From Mya arenaria (lineage: Eukaryota; Mollusca; Bivalvia; Myida; Myidae), in the NCBI RefSeq assembly GCF_026914265.1, contig NC_069124.1, positions 11,611,723-11,675,722 of the forward strand: a DNA stretch of 64,000 nucleotides, read 5' to 3'. Below are positions 12,190-25,118 of the stretch, one piece after another. How positions within the stretch are numbered: position 1 is the first letter of the stretch; each line of letters starts with the position of its first letter. The translations under genes and the position numbers were made by a program. The notes beneath the pieces were generated by a model, which saw nothing but the letters and a program-made list of their open reading frames with translations, was not told where the DNA came from and searched no databases.

Positions 12190-15100
12190 ATGTATGTATT
12201 TGGATTTCTCCTGCTAGTTTGTTTGGCTGAGAAACAAGGTAGGATAGTTGTCTAGCTCCAAAGCATCTACTATGTGTCTATTGCTGTACGGCTACTAATA
12301 CTAGGCTACTTCTACTGCTGCCAATATTAATATTCAAAGCGCTTAAAGCGGCCTGCTACGTGAGTATAGTTATGCAATATTAAAACAAATTAACATAGAC
12401 ATCTAAAGATAGTATATGTTTGCTCATGAATTCCTTCGAAAAAACTTTTAGATTTTTACGCTAATAATTATTTAAATCAAAAGCATGCATTAGCAGTCAC
12501 TTGATATACTCTTTTAATAAGTGGGATGCCCAAATAATCACAAACTTGTAACTGGAACTTTGGTTTCATAAATAATGTGCCACCACGGATAGCGTATTTT
12601 TTTAAAAAATCTTCTCTACACTTCAATCGTGGCTAGTCGTATTTAATTTACTACCAAGGTATGCTCTGTGCCCGCCACACCTAATGCCTCCCATAAAATG
12701 CACTGGACATGTTAATAAAGTTAATATTTAAGGTGTCTTCCTGCGATGACAGGATCCCCGCGCAAAATTCCTGCGGACCGAATCACTCACATACTATTTA
12801 TTCCCTGTTTTTATTGATGTATCTCAATATTGCCCTCAACCTATGTCACTCGTGGACAAAATAAACAGATTAATATCATTAATACATGTTACACCAATGG
12901 CGTTTTTGTTGGTATTACACTAGTTTTGGTTTTATATTGGTTTCACGAACAGTGTATTTGTTGCGACAGTTTCAATTAAAATGAAACTATCGAAGCCCCC
13001 TCCGGATACGGTTTCGTAGGATCTGTCCGAAAACTAACAAACTCACATGGCGGAAAATAAGCCAACACGTCAGTTGAAACACCAATTAGTTTAAACCGGC
13101 AAACGACCATCTGCAGTATCATTGTTTAGAAGAAATTTAGAAATAATGGCGACACGCAGAAGCTCCATCACGTTGTTAAAACTGTACACATGCATTTGCT
13201 ACTTCAAGAAAAGCTTTCGAAACAGTTTTCCAAACCGCCCAAACCCTTAAAACCAAAAACTGAAACTAGTTTGGTAGAAAGACGCACTAAATATTAGATA
13301 CACAGTTCTTGACACCGATGCTAAACCGTGAAAAACTAGTTTATTACCAACAAAAAGCCCTTATCCAATTACTATTACCTGTATAGAATCTGGATGTCCA
13401 ACTAGCAACAAAAACTAAAAAGACACTATTGTTATTTACAGTCAATTGCAATATCCAGTGTCTGGACTGTTCTGACCGTTCATCCCCGGATGTGTGTCGC
13501 TACGCAACCACGTGCAACGAGCACGAGAAATGTTTCGTGAGCCAGTATGTCACGAGCGGAGGCGATCTTCTGTATTCAATGGGATGCCGCTCGGCGGAAG
13601 TAAGATATTCGTAGAGTTAGAACAAAAGACAGCATGACGTAACAGTGCCGATAAAAAACACTAATATCGCTGAAGAAAGTTATGGAATAGGACCGACTGT
13701 TAAGAACTTTGTTAAAATTAACAGCGTTGTTCATTTCTAGACCTGTTTCATGCAGACACATTTCATCTGAAGTATTTCTTAACTATAATGAAAATATATG
13801 GGCAATTGTACCATATCCTTTACGAACACCAGCTTGTTCTTCACAAAGCATATTATTGTCTTAAAACCCCCCAGTTCAGTCTATTGTTTTACGAAAGAAG
13901 TAAATAATTTTATTAAAGCAGTTCAAAATGGTACCAGGGTAATGTCACGATAGTGACCAGGCTCATTTATATTGTCTTTATTTTTAAAATTTGGTAAAAC
14001 AATACCTTTACGCCACACTTTAGGGATAATTCCAGAATAATATTTAACAGCTGACACATTAAATCTATATGTTCATCACTATTGCACTATTACATTATTA
14101 CTATTATTTCTTCTTTCAAATCCTTTTCTCAATCATTGGTTATATAAAGTTGAAAACAAGCTAGCCCCGGGACGTTAAATATTTGTAGATGTGGCATCGG
14201 TAAGTAATGCATTAGATGTTGTTGCTGCGGATCATGCTTGTTCGTTGATGTTGTGTTAGTGCTGTGGTTTATAAAGTTCCAGCTGCTTTTGAAGTTGTAA
14301 ATGTTGTTGTTGTTTTTGTTATTCTTGCTGATGCTGTTCTTGTTAATTTTGACGGTGTTGTTGCAATGATGCGGATTTAAATGTTCGCTTGTCCCCCGAC
14401 GGTTTTGTAAGCCTGACTCGGCTGTCAACACTAGTAATAGGTAACTGTATATTTCTGCAAGTAATGTACAATTGATTTTTAGTAATGACTGTTTTTGCTG
14501 TTGTGTCGTTATAACATGTTCTTGTTGTAGACATGCAAGGCTGGAGAAGCTGTTAGCAAGCGTCGACAGGTTGGTCAGGACGTCATAGTGTGCACGGAAT
14601 GTTGTGAGGGCGACTTCTGCAATGTACAGGGCTGTGGCTCCTCCAGTGAGTGTTCTGTTACGAGTTGAGGACTGGGTGCCAGTTCAAATCAACAATACTC
14701 GATAGGAGCGGATTCGTATATAGGATATGGCATTTTAAAAGTACTGCAAATTTGCTCCTAGCAGTCGTTTCGAACGGCACCTGCAGTGCGTTCAGTAATC
14801 AAACGTTCGCCGCAAACATGTTTACTGAACGCATGGCTGTTTCCATTATTCTTGCTTTCGGGCTGTATGAGCTCGCGGGCGCTATCCTTCCAATCTTTGG
14901 AGTGCGAAAGCGCTTCTTGGGGAAGTTAAAGAACAATATGAATTCACCCTTAAAGGCTATTTTTTCTCTGTTTTAGTTGGATTAATTTTGAAATATATAG
15001 TCATTCAAGTAAAATAAAAAAAGAATTTTGTTATAATTGATGGGATATTGCCATAACTGGTGTTTGGTTAGACACCGTCCATATTCATGAAACTAGACAC

Positions 15101-18100
15101 CAAATGATACAATTGCAAGAATAAAAACTTACATAAAATTGGTATCGTTGTGTACAACGCAATGAGTCTTACTTACTGATGCATCAAATCGCTTTCCACA
15201 CATGCAGGTTTTTGCGCATTTTCAAATTAAAAAATTTACTGGGGGTGTCTACCACGTAAATCACAGTAAGTTTAAAAATAGCATCGGTATATCTATCTGT
15301 TCTCATAAACAGATATGATTTAAACTGGGAAACCATTATGCTTTATTTTTAAACGGAGAAACTCACATGAGACAGCAACATGATTGTTGCGTTTATTGAA
15401 CTTTATTCTATTAATTAAGTAAAATGATGTATTATCGGCTAACTTCTAGCTCGCATTGACAATTGATGGCATGTTTTGAGGAAATACTGAATTTGCCGAT
15501 TTTTTAGACCATCTGGTGTCTAGTCCCTTTAACAAATCACCGGAATAGATGCATTACTATTAAACATTTAGTAAGAACAAATTATTATTTCAGTTAAAAA
15601 ACTTGGTGATCGGGGCCCATTCTGTTTCTCGTGCGGTGTGCAGAATGCTCCCGACTCGTGCAGGGATCTCACGCAGTGCTCGGAAGGACAGGTAATGTAT
15701 ATCCTGAAACATATATTCTGGACACTACCGTTAATAAAATAGAAAATGGTATATAAGAGTAAGAGAATAAAGAACCTAAATTATTTCTTAACAATATATG
15801 CAATTTCTGTTCAAGGATGTGTCAGTTGCGTTGGTTAGACTTGTCTATGTATGTTTTTAATGTTTGAAATAGACTTTAATTTATGTGCATGTATAGGTGT
15901 GTGCTTTAATAGAGCCCCAACTGCGACCAGGCCATTACATGTCCAAGTGCGTTGCTCCAGATGTAAGTAGTTTTCCTCGTTCTATGATGCATGTTTTGCC
16001 CTATTTAACTTTGTGAGCAGATCCAGAAGAAAAATTGGGGAGGGACTTAAATGGACCTTTTAAAATTGTTCATGAAGTTATTGTAGATAACTTGCATGAG
16101 TTACACCAGGTGATCCACCATTTTACTCAAATTAGCCAAAACGTTCATGGAGGTGGTTCCAAATGCCTTCATACCGCCTTCTTAGCCTAGTCGTTTCGGT
16201 TCCACGCGCTCAAATAATACATCATTTTACATGATTAAAGGAATAAACGCAACAATCATGTCGCTGTCTCAGCTGAGTTCCTCCGTTAACAAATTGCGCA
16301 TTAATGGGTTTTTTTCCGAACACCTTGCAGGTCATGTGATCGTTTCACACACTAAACCCAGTCAAATGTCAAAAAGCGTTTTACAAAGATGCTGTCATTT
16401 TCAGCAGAATAAGCCTCTTTCAAAAGTTCAATCGATCAATTTTATCATCGATGTTGATATGTCGGGTTCCATGTCTACGTAGTTTCGCAGCAGTTTAACA
16501 CTTCCTTACAATGTCAGTGTGTTCAATTGGGCTTCACAAGTTAAACTGATCTTAAATTATTTGGAAATGTGTGGGTAACAGAAGAAATAGATAGTTCATG
16601 TCTTGAGCAAATACGAACTATGATTTTTGTTAATCATTTCCAAAAATGGCGCGGACATTAATAATTCTTCTGAATTGAAAAGTTATGCGATATTAAAACA
16701 CACATTCGAAAGAGAAAAGTACACAGATATTATCAGAGAGAAACACTTAAAATATCCATTAGCAAAATGTCGAAGCTCATCGCATCACATATTGAAACGG
16801 GAAGATATACGTACATACACACCACAAAGAAAACTACTCTGCACGTCACTAATTTTAAGTAATTTAAGTTGAATGAGAAGTGCTACTTAATTGAGTTTTT
16901 CTTACAAAGATAAAATGTATCTATGGTTACTTCTTCATTGAAATTGCAAACATGTATTCCTATAGACGCAGTCTTTGGACCGCGTCCAATAAACTGAGTC
17001 ATGTAAAGGATCATAGAGTTCTTAAGTTAAAGTTCATGAAACTGTACACGCATGCTAAAGCGCTCGCCTTTTTTCATTTCTCAGACCTGCCCCGTTCTCA
17101 ATATGTTGAAGTCTGAGCTCGGTTGTCCGATGTGTTGTTACGAAGACTTCTGCAATAACAAGTGTGTACCTCGTAACGGCTCCCACACAACCACACACAC
17201 CCAGGCGCAAGTTACCTCGTCTGCCACCAGCATTGTCCCGTCTCCATCGACAGAAAATTTCCCATCCCCGAGGACAGAAATGCTCCTATCACTTTCGACA
17301 GAAAGATACAGCAATGCCGATACAACTCATCCATCATTAGCTTTACAGTCATCAGCCCCTACATATACACAACCAACGGCGTTACACACGGCAAGTGTGG
17401 GTATGGATTCATCCCTTATTCAACCGACTTCAACGAAAACGTTCACAGAACAAACTACTGAGCCGGTTATATTGATATCCAGCAGTAGTTTAGGAGCTAC
17501 TAATTATATAACGAAACCATATGTTTTTCCACAATCCACAGAGGCATTTGTTTACCATAAAACCTCGGAGGTTATAGAACCATCTATGATTTCAATGACC
17601 ACGTCAACTGGTGATATCACGAAGCCAGATTCGACGCAATCCTTTTTCGCAATGACATCTTCACGCGATCCTTTAATGTCAGCCTCTGTAAGTTCACCGA
17701 CAACTGACTCATCCTCCTCTGATGGATACTATATACTTCCATCAAACTACTTGATCAATCCATCATCCTCGTCCACGGGCTATGTGCCCAAGCCTTCTTC
17801 GCAAATTGATTCCTCTCCAGTTCATTCGACTTAGTTCGATAGACATTGGATAACCATAGGCTTATTTACTTACTTAACGGTTTTACTTGTAAATAGCCTT
17901 AAGTTGCAATTGACATTCCACTATATTCGTTAATTACATAATTTTCCATTTTCAAATTTAACAGCCCAAATGTCTGATATAATACACCTTAAATCCTTCT
18001 TTTGCTTTAATCAGTGTGTTCGAAAGGCCCGCGTGACGTTATCTTTGTACTGGACGGCTCCGGAAGTGAGGGAGGTGCCAACTACCAGAAACAGCTCACA

Positions 18101-21100
18101 TTCGTTCAGAACGTCGTCCAGCGCTTCAACGTTGGTTTCAACCAGACCAGAGTATCCGTTGTTCCGTTCTCTACTAATGTGACGAATGGTTTCCTCCTAA
18201 ACCAGTGCCATGACAATTCGGCCATGTGCACCTTGAACTTGATACAGGGTATACCATATCCAAACGGGGAGTCAAACACCCATATAGGTTTGTCTTGCTT
18301 TATACAGAATCTGCATGCATATACGTATTTCTAAAATGTAGCATGATTTTGACGTCCATTTGATATCCAGGTGAGTCATACACAATAAGGATACAACAAT
18401 GTGCAATTTTATTTAAAAACTGCGAAAACAGAACAGAATAGAACAGAATAGAATTTGAAACATTTAAAGGAAAAAGAAAGAAGCATCCATCACTGATGAT
18501 GACCTTGACATTTAACGTATCTATCTTCATCATTTACCTAGTAAGTTTAATGACTGAAGTCGGGCACTGACTGTAACCGATATGCCTCAGGATCGTAGGT
18601 CTGAGTATTGCCCGCGACATTACGATTATAGCGATAATGCTACGCTTACAGTGTCACGTGACTCCTCAGTATGGACCCTCCGCAAGTACGCAAAAGCAGA
18701 CGATACCAATACAATAGTGATTCTTAACAAACAGTTAAAAAGGGATGGTAAAACATAGCAATAAAAGCAAGTATAATGTTAATTTAGTTCATTATTATTA
18801 ATTAATTAAATGTATGATTCAGGTAGAAATAATTTATTGTCGAAAACTTTAAAATATATCATTTCTAAGTAACATAAGAATTTTGTTACAGGAAAGGTAT
18901 CTTTTTAAAAATAAAATTTAGGGAAATAAGACGTGTATTAATTTCCTTTCCGAAAGTCAACAAATTTTATATCAAATGTCAAAACACAATGGATTTTGCT
19001 GTTTTACCTCCTTTCTCAATTAAGATTTCCCCTGCTTTATACAAGTTTTTTTTATGAAACATTAGTATTGACATAACTACCTTAATGCACGTTTGGCCAA
19101 CATAAGCATCAAATTTCACAAATATCTAACAAGAAACAAAGAAGTTGAAATGATTATTGGGCTGAAACTTTTAAAACTTAAGGTCTATGCGATCTTGACC
19201 TTATATAAATCAGTTACTGACCATGACCAATAAGTGGACATAAGTATCTACGGTCTCCAGGCTCTGTTATGTTATTTTAACCCGTTTTTCAGTAAGAATG
19301 CATTATAATTGGAAAACGTGGTCCAATCTTTGACTGTATAGCTTAGGTGGTCGAACAACTAAAATCATCATAGAAGGTGAATAATACTCCCGCAACACAA
19401 TCTTCTCACAATGCGCATTTATCCTTTATTATTCAAGGTTATGTTATGTAGTAACTTCCCTAGAGTTGCCAATGGTGACTGATATATAACGTTTTTATAA
19501 ATTACAGACAAGCCGTAATATATAACATTACAGTTCAACTATTGATATTTTACCTGCTGTATGGTGGGACCTGTCCGATCGAATTTCATCAATAAATAAA
19601 ATAATACAGCTGTAAATGTCCATATAAATGCTTATTGTAACTGTATTATTACTAATTGCTGGTCCGTAACAGGGGCGTAGCCAGGCTTTACGGAAAGTTA
19701 CGCACAAAAGGGAGGGGGAATATCCATGTAGCCGGTTGGGGGTTCGGGGGGGGGGGGGGGCTTCCCAGGGAAAAATGGAAAAAGGACCTACCATGTTAAG
19801 CTTTGAGGTGTATTTGGAGGGATTTATAGGTTCGAGGTCCCCGACTTTGTAGTTATCAAGTGATTGCTTTAGGCTCAGTAAGCTATCTAGCACAGAGAAG
19901 CAACGCGAACTTATGCTGATCTTTCTTTCATTCTGATTTCATTTTTTTTTTTATTTCAGCCCTCGACTTTGATTCCATTTTTTTATTTATCAAATTGATG
20001 TTACGCACATGCATAAATGCATAACGCTGGTTACGCCCTTGGCTTATCGTTCGATGCTTTTCAAGAATGCAATTTTGATATGTATACTCTTAACTGCAGC
20101 TCTTCAATACGTAAAAGACCACGTGTTAACTGCAGCTGGCGGTGGTGACCGGAGCGTTCCGAAGGTGATCATATTACTCACGGACGGGCAGTCAAACAAC
20201 CACACCGCCTCTGTTCTCACGGCTGCACAGCTAAAGGTTCGCGTTTTTGTTGGTTTGAATTAAGCATAATTCATTTTATTAACATTATTCATATATTATT
20301 ATTCAACATACAAAGTGTATCAAGTAAATTGCAAAGAAAATATTGTAAGGATGAAATAATTATCTAAATAGTAAGGTTATTACCCTTTCTTGTTATTGGT
20401 TGTTGAAAAGTAAGGGAATCGAAATAGTATTCGGGGAAAGGCTAGAGTGTGTCCATTAGCACAACTGCGTGATTACAAATGTGATTAAGAGAGCGAGACG
20501 GGCATTTTACTTTAAGTTGTGTCTGAAGTGTAGTCCCAAAATAGTGTTTTGATTGAAAAGGATGTTAATATATGGACCATGATTGCGAACAGTCTCAAGT
20601 CTAAGTCTAGATTCTGACTCAGAAAAGCACTTTTACAAAATTACAAAGACTACTCTTTAAACCATTCCATTAACAAAAAATAAATGCGAATAATTGTAAA
20701 ATTTCGAATAGTTCCCACCAAAACTCAACTATATTGAAAGAAAGTGATATGAAATGAAGATTTTCAGTTTTTCCATTTGATTCTGAACTCAGACTTGAGA
20801 CTGTTCGCCCCGCGAGAAATCTATGGTGGTATAAGCTTTGCGATCTCAAAATTGTATGACGAGCTGCACATAAAAATATATATATGTTATACGGCAGTGA
20901 ACATTGATTATACATATAAATTGCAAACAATTTATTTAGCATGCCTTTTTCAACAAATACACTTTCCATGGCATGTTATTTGCAGGCCAACTCGTTGGTG
21001 AAGATCATAACAGTTGGAATAGGAGACAACGTATACGACGCCGAGTTGCGCAACATTTCCAGTGATGCCAACCATTCATTTGCCGTCGCCGACTTTGACG

Positions 21101-23471
21101 CACTGAAGTCACTAGATGACGTCATACTGCATAAAACTTGCGATGGCAGGTTATTTTTTCTTCATAAGGAAAATACGTTAGTGAACATGTCGTCACCTTA
21201 GTGCAATATCTCGATAACTGCATATAGAAATAGAAGCAGATATTGAGTTCTTGCGCTAAGGTGACGATGTGTACATGTGTGAATGGGTGTTCGTGCGTGC
21301 ATTTTTTTGGGCACCTGCATGTGATATAGGGAAGTTTCAATTAGCTCGGCCTGAGTTTGTGCTCGAACTAGCTCGTTTCCTTATAAATGGACCCCAGCTA
21401 AAACCGTTAGTGCGATACACATTATAAATTGTTCACTTCTCTTTGGTGAAATTGACATGGAAGGGTCAGGATGATTGTAAGTTCACCGTGTCCATCTTTC
21501 GCCCAATTTAACTGCAAAAAGAAATTGTGACACACATGTTTTCACTTTACAATTTCAGCTTGCAACACGAAAGCTGACATCTGTTTCGTGCTCGACTCTT
21601 CTGGCAGTGTTGACAGCTTGAACTTCCTGAAGCAGCTTCAGTTTACCAACATGGTGGTCTCGGGCTTTCCGCTGGGGAAGGACACAGGCGCCCAGTTTTG
21701 TGTTGTGACGTTCTCCACAAATGCCAACCTGGAAATTGCTTTGGGTGCTCAGACGGACACTAACGCTCTTAAGAACGACGTGTTACGAATTACTTACCGG
21801 TAAGAATTCATCCAGATTACTTATTTCACGCCGCTAGACCGCCAACTTCAGGCCACAAGGCCGCTAGGTCGCCAACTTCAGGCCACAAGGCCGCTGGGCC
21901 GCTATGTGCACGTTTATTCGTCTGACTGGGATACAAAGCTTCAAGGTTTCGCGAATTATTTACAGAAATTCAGTACATACTCACATGTATTAAGTAACCA
22001 ATACTATGAAATTTTAATTCAATATTTATCACTGTCAATAATGTCTTTTGCAGACCGGGTGAGTCAATGGCGGAAAAGGGAATCAGCCTTGGAACTTTTG
22101 AACTGTCAGACGGCAACAGCCCGCGCCCTGACGCCAGAAAGATCCTAGTTATTGTGATGGACGGACACTCAAATGATCCGGGGAGAACCACCAATGCGGC
22201 GGCAGCGGCTCATAGGTATTCAGTGTACATGTGTCTGTGATAGCATCATTTTAAAATATAAAAACAATCATTTCATATTCGAAGAAATATTTCTTGAAAG
22301 TTATATTTTTAGACTGTTAGAATTATCCAGCAGTCAATAATGCATGTGCATGTATTGTTTAGACAGTCGAATTGACGTTTGCTTTGCATCCGAAAAACAT
22401 CATGATTCATTTCATAATTGCCGATTTTGAAAATAAAATAAAGAACAATGCTTATTGAAATAATGAAGTATTCCGCGCTCACTAAAATGACAAAAACATG
22501 ATTCCGATAAAAAAAAATTGGTGATGGTATGGAAACAAGACAAAATTACTCTCTTTTGGCGAATATCCCATCAACCGGTGGGCGTAAAATTTCTTTGGCT
22601 TCAACGAGTGACGGTGTCAAGCCATAGTGCAGCCATTGTAGGGCGCGGGCAGACCTTTTAACTGAACAAAAACAACAACAACAACAACAACAACAATAAT
22701 GAAAACAACAATAACAACAACAGTGACAAATTAACACGAAAACGAGAGTCCGAAGACCAGCATCACCACAAGTTTGTCCAATGCTTGAATCCCTGGAGAT
22801 GGTCATATAATCAAATAACAATGCAAAACTAACATTGATACACATTTTTTCCAGAGTTTGGTTCTGGAAGAATACTTCATTAAAATTATTTTAATTGCCA
22901 TATTTTAGGCAGTTATCAAAAAAGTTCTACCTTCCGATGTATGCATCATTCTGCATAAGTAAAAATAAATAATCTACAAATTCTTTTGTTATTACCTTAT
23001 TACCATAGCAATGCTTTACTGTAGCGAATTATGAAGGGTACGAAAAATGTCCATGAATGTATAAAGGGTTTAAAGTTTAAACAAAACTGTATTTGCATAC
23101 TTGCAGTACATGTACACTTGATGTTGATGTTGAAATGTTCTTAAATAGCTCTCGAAACAATAAGTGGACTTGATACCTATTTGGAATCATTTTTTAAAAT
23201 AACATTGGAAAATATATTTTATTAGACAAAGGAATGTTCCTGGCAAGCATATCAAATTTGAATTAGTTGTATAACGTTTAAAATGCTCTTAATGTATACG
23301 TGTACATGTATATATTATGAAGATGTTGGTTTATGAATAATTTACTATTTTGCGAAAATAAATACCACAAATAAATATGAGGTTTATACGAAATGAAACC
23401 CCGCTCTCTACCCTCGTGTTTTTAGTCTGAAACACTCAATACTACTTCTTGTTGTCGAGTATGTACCAGTT

Positions 23472-23502
<31 letters not shown>

Positions 23503-25118
23503 GGGGGGTCATGTTTAGACAACAAAATACAAAATTTAGTTTAATATCAGACATTTTTCCCCTTCCCACACATACACACATACATGTATTGCATTTAAAG
23601 CCTATATATGTCGGTATAATGGTGAGAGGGGGCGCACTTACTGTTGCGCTCCCTCTTATATCAAATTCGGGATTCGTCAAAAGATTTACGCGAGAAGAAC
23701 GTTTGACATAATCTGAGGTGTTGTGTTGCATGTACAAGAAAAAGAAAAAGTTTCATGCTCAAGCATAAGGAAAGGTACCATGTTCACGCATAAATAAAAG
23801 GTCAGATGCTCAAGCATAAGGAAAGGTACCATGTTCACGCATAAATAAAAGGTCCGATGCTCAAGCATAAGGAAAGGTACCATGTTCACGCATAAATGAA
23901 AGGTCCGATGCTCAATGATATGGAAAGGTACCATGTTTACGCATAAATAAAAGGTCCGATGCTCAAGCATAAGGAAAGGTACCATGTTCACGCATAAATA
24001 CATGGTCCGAATGCTCAAGCATAAGGAAAGGTACCATGTTCACGCATAAATACATGGTCTGATGCTCAAGCATAAGGAAAGGTACCATGTTCACGCATAA
24101 ATACATGGTCTGATGCTCAAGCATAAGGAAAGGTACCATGTTCACGCATAAATACATGGTCTGATGCTCAAGCATAAGGAAAGGTACCATGTTTACGCAT
24201 AAATAAAAGGTCCGAATGCTCAAGCATAAGGAAAGGTACCATGTTTACGCATAAATAAAAGGTCCGATGCTCAAGCATAAGGAAAGGTACCATGTTCACG
24301 CATAAATACATGGTCTGATGCTCAAGCATAAGGAAAGGTACCATGTTCACGCATAAATACATGGTCTGATGCTCAAGCATAAGGAAAGGTACCATGTTTA
24401 CGCATAAATAAAAGGTCCGAATGCTCAAGCATAAGGAAAGGTACCATGTTTACGCATAAATACATGGTCTGATGCTCAAGCATAAGGAAAGGTACCATGT
24501 TCACGCATAAATACATGGTCTGATGCTCAAGCATAAGGAAAGGTACCATGTTCACGCATAAATACATGGTCTGATGCTCAAGCATAAGGAAAGGTACCAT
24601 ATTTACGCATAAATAAAAGGTCCGAATGCTCAAGCATTAGGAAAGGTACCTTGCTCCAGCATCAAGAAAAGGTCCGATGCTCAAGGATAAAGAGAAAGGT
24701 CACATGCTCAAACATAAAGAAATGGTACCATGCTCACGCATTTTATTATTTAGCAATGGTTCCATGCTCAAACAAAAAGAAAAGGTCCCATGCGCAAGAT
24801 TGAAGAGAAAGTCCCATGCTCTTGAAGCATGTTTATAATCATGCATTATCATAAGTCGTTTAATTGCACACATGTAATTGATAGAATAGTGTATTAAATG
24901 AGTTGTAGTATATAATGACTATATATCATAATTATATTAAATACATTTTCCATTTCAGACATGGCATTGAAACCTTTTTGATCGGTGTAGGCCCTGACAT
25001 GAAACACTCTGAACTAACTCACATACCATCGGGACAAGACCACGTATTTACTGTCAGCACGTTCAACGATCTAGTTTCAGTTCAGGAAAATGTTAAAAAT
25101 ATAATGTTCTGTCAATAA
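12190..25118 (+). CDS. Secreted/surface protein: two Ly6-like domains, mucin stalk, two vWA domains
   Basis: Twelve exons, phases checked: 12190-12238, 13442-13599, 14531-14645, 15594-15691, 15897-15962, 17085-~17400, 18015-18287, 20100-20236, 20986-21145, 21559-21799, 22054-22215, 24959-25118. Exon 1 is a signal peptide (MYVFGFLLLVCLA). Exons 2-3 and 4-6 each encode a cysteine-rich module ending CCEGDFCN or CCYEDFCN, the C-terminal signature of Ly6/uPAR three-finger domains. Exon 6 then becomes a Ser/Thr/Pro-rich, probably O-glycosylated stalk. Exons 7-9 form vWA domain 1 with a full MIDAS (DGSGS, the threonine in GESNTH, LTDG). Exons 10-12 form vWA domain 2 (DSSGS, VMDG), ending FCQ and stop. 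No transmembrane segment or clear GPI signal is visible, so secretion is inferred. An adhesion or matrix role fits the families; the ligand is unknown. The exon 6 donor is uncertain, and the intron after 21145 appears to start with GC. Confidence 0.85.
17085..17834 (+). CDS. Ly6 end plus Ser/Thr-rich stalk exon, with in-frame stop if not spliced
   Basis: This exon of the Ly6-vWA gene completes the second Ly6-like module (TCPVL...CCYEDFCNNKC). It continues as about 200 residues dominated by Ser, Thr and Pro with repeated STE motifs, typical of a mucin-like spacer. The frame stays open to TAG at 17832-17834. The next vWA exon needs a donor in phase 1. Candidates are G|GTATGG at 17400/17401 (better consensus) and G|GTGATA at 17610/17611. 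Without splicing, the product would end here as a short Ly6-plus-stalk form lacking vWA domains. Which form is made cannot be told from sequence. Confidence 0.6.
   Translation, partial: TCPVLNMLKSELGCPMCCYEDFCNNKCVPRNGSHTTTHTQAQVTSSATSIVPSPSTENFPSPRTEMLLSLSTERYSNADTTHPSLALQSSAPTYTQPTALHTASVGMDSSLIQPTSTKTFTEQTTEPVILISSSSLGATNYITKPYVFPQSTEAFVYHKTSEVIEPSMISMTTSTGDITKPDSTQSFFAMTSSRDPLMSASVSSPTTDSSSSDGYYILPSNYLINPSSSSTGYVPKPSSQIDSSPVHST
19671..20041. mobile_element. MITE-like element with CAGGGGCGTAGCCAGG end
   Basis: The left end reads CAGGGGCGTAGCCAGGCTTT. The right end, reversed, reads CAAGGGCGTAACCAGCGTTA, giving an imperfect inverted repeat of about 23 bases. The interior includes a poly-G run and no coding sequence. 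No clear target duplication was found. It sits 58 bases upstream of vWA exon 8 at 20100. The CAGGG end resembles hAT-type termini, but the assignment is tentative. Confidence 0.45.
21826..21903. repeat. GGCCGCTA/AACTTCAGGCC repeat
   Basis: About 80 bases of imperfect units such as GGCCACAAGGCCGCTAGG and CGCCAACTTCAGGCC, starting 27 bases after the donor of vWA exon 10. They share sequence with the large block at 6595-7013. Confidence 0.7.
23475..23508 (+). repeat. TG microsatellite followed by poly-G
   Basis: A run of TG dinucleotides followed by about twenty G residues. A similar poly-G run occurs at about 25476-25496. Such runs are prone to assembly and sequencing error. Confidence 0.85.
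23754..24822. repeat. 51-bp minisatellite in last intron of the Ly6-vWA gene
   Basis: Roughly seventeen well-kept head-to-tail copies of a 51-bp unit containing GGAAAGGTACCATGTTCACG and GATGCTCAAGCATAAG, followed by decayed copies to about 24822. Some units carry one extra base (CCGAATGC instead of CCGATGC). Because 51 is divisible by three, open frames arise by chance on the minus strand. They are interrupted at the units with the extra base and are not taken as genes. Confidence 0.95.

Noticed and set aside
14129-14431. A 100-codon minus-strand frame rich in Asn
   Set aside because: It is a translation of low-complexity GTT-rich intron sequence between Ly6 exons.
23686-24633. Overlapping minus-strand frames with repeated CVNMVPFLMLEH peptides
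   Set aside because: They are the translation of the 51-bp minisatellite. They lie in an intron and are interrupted wherever a unit carries one extra base.
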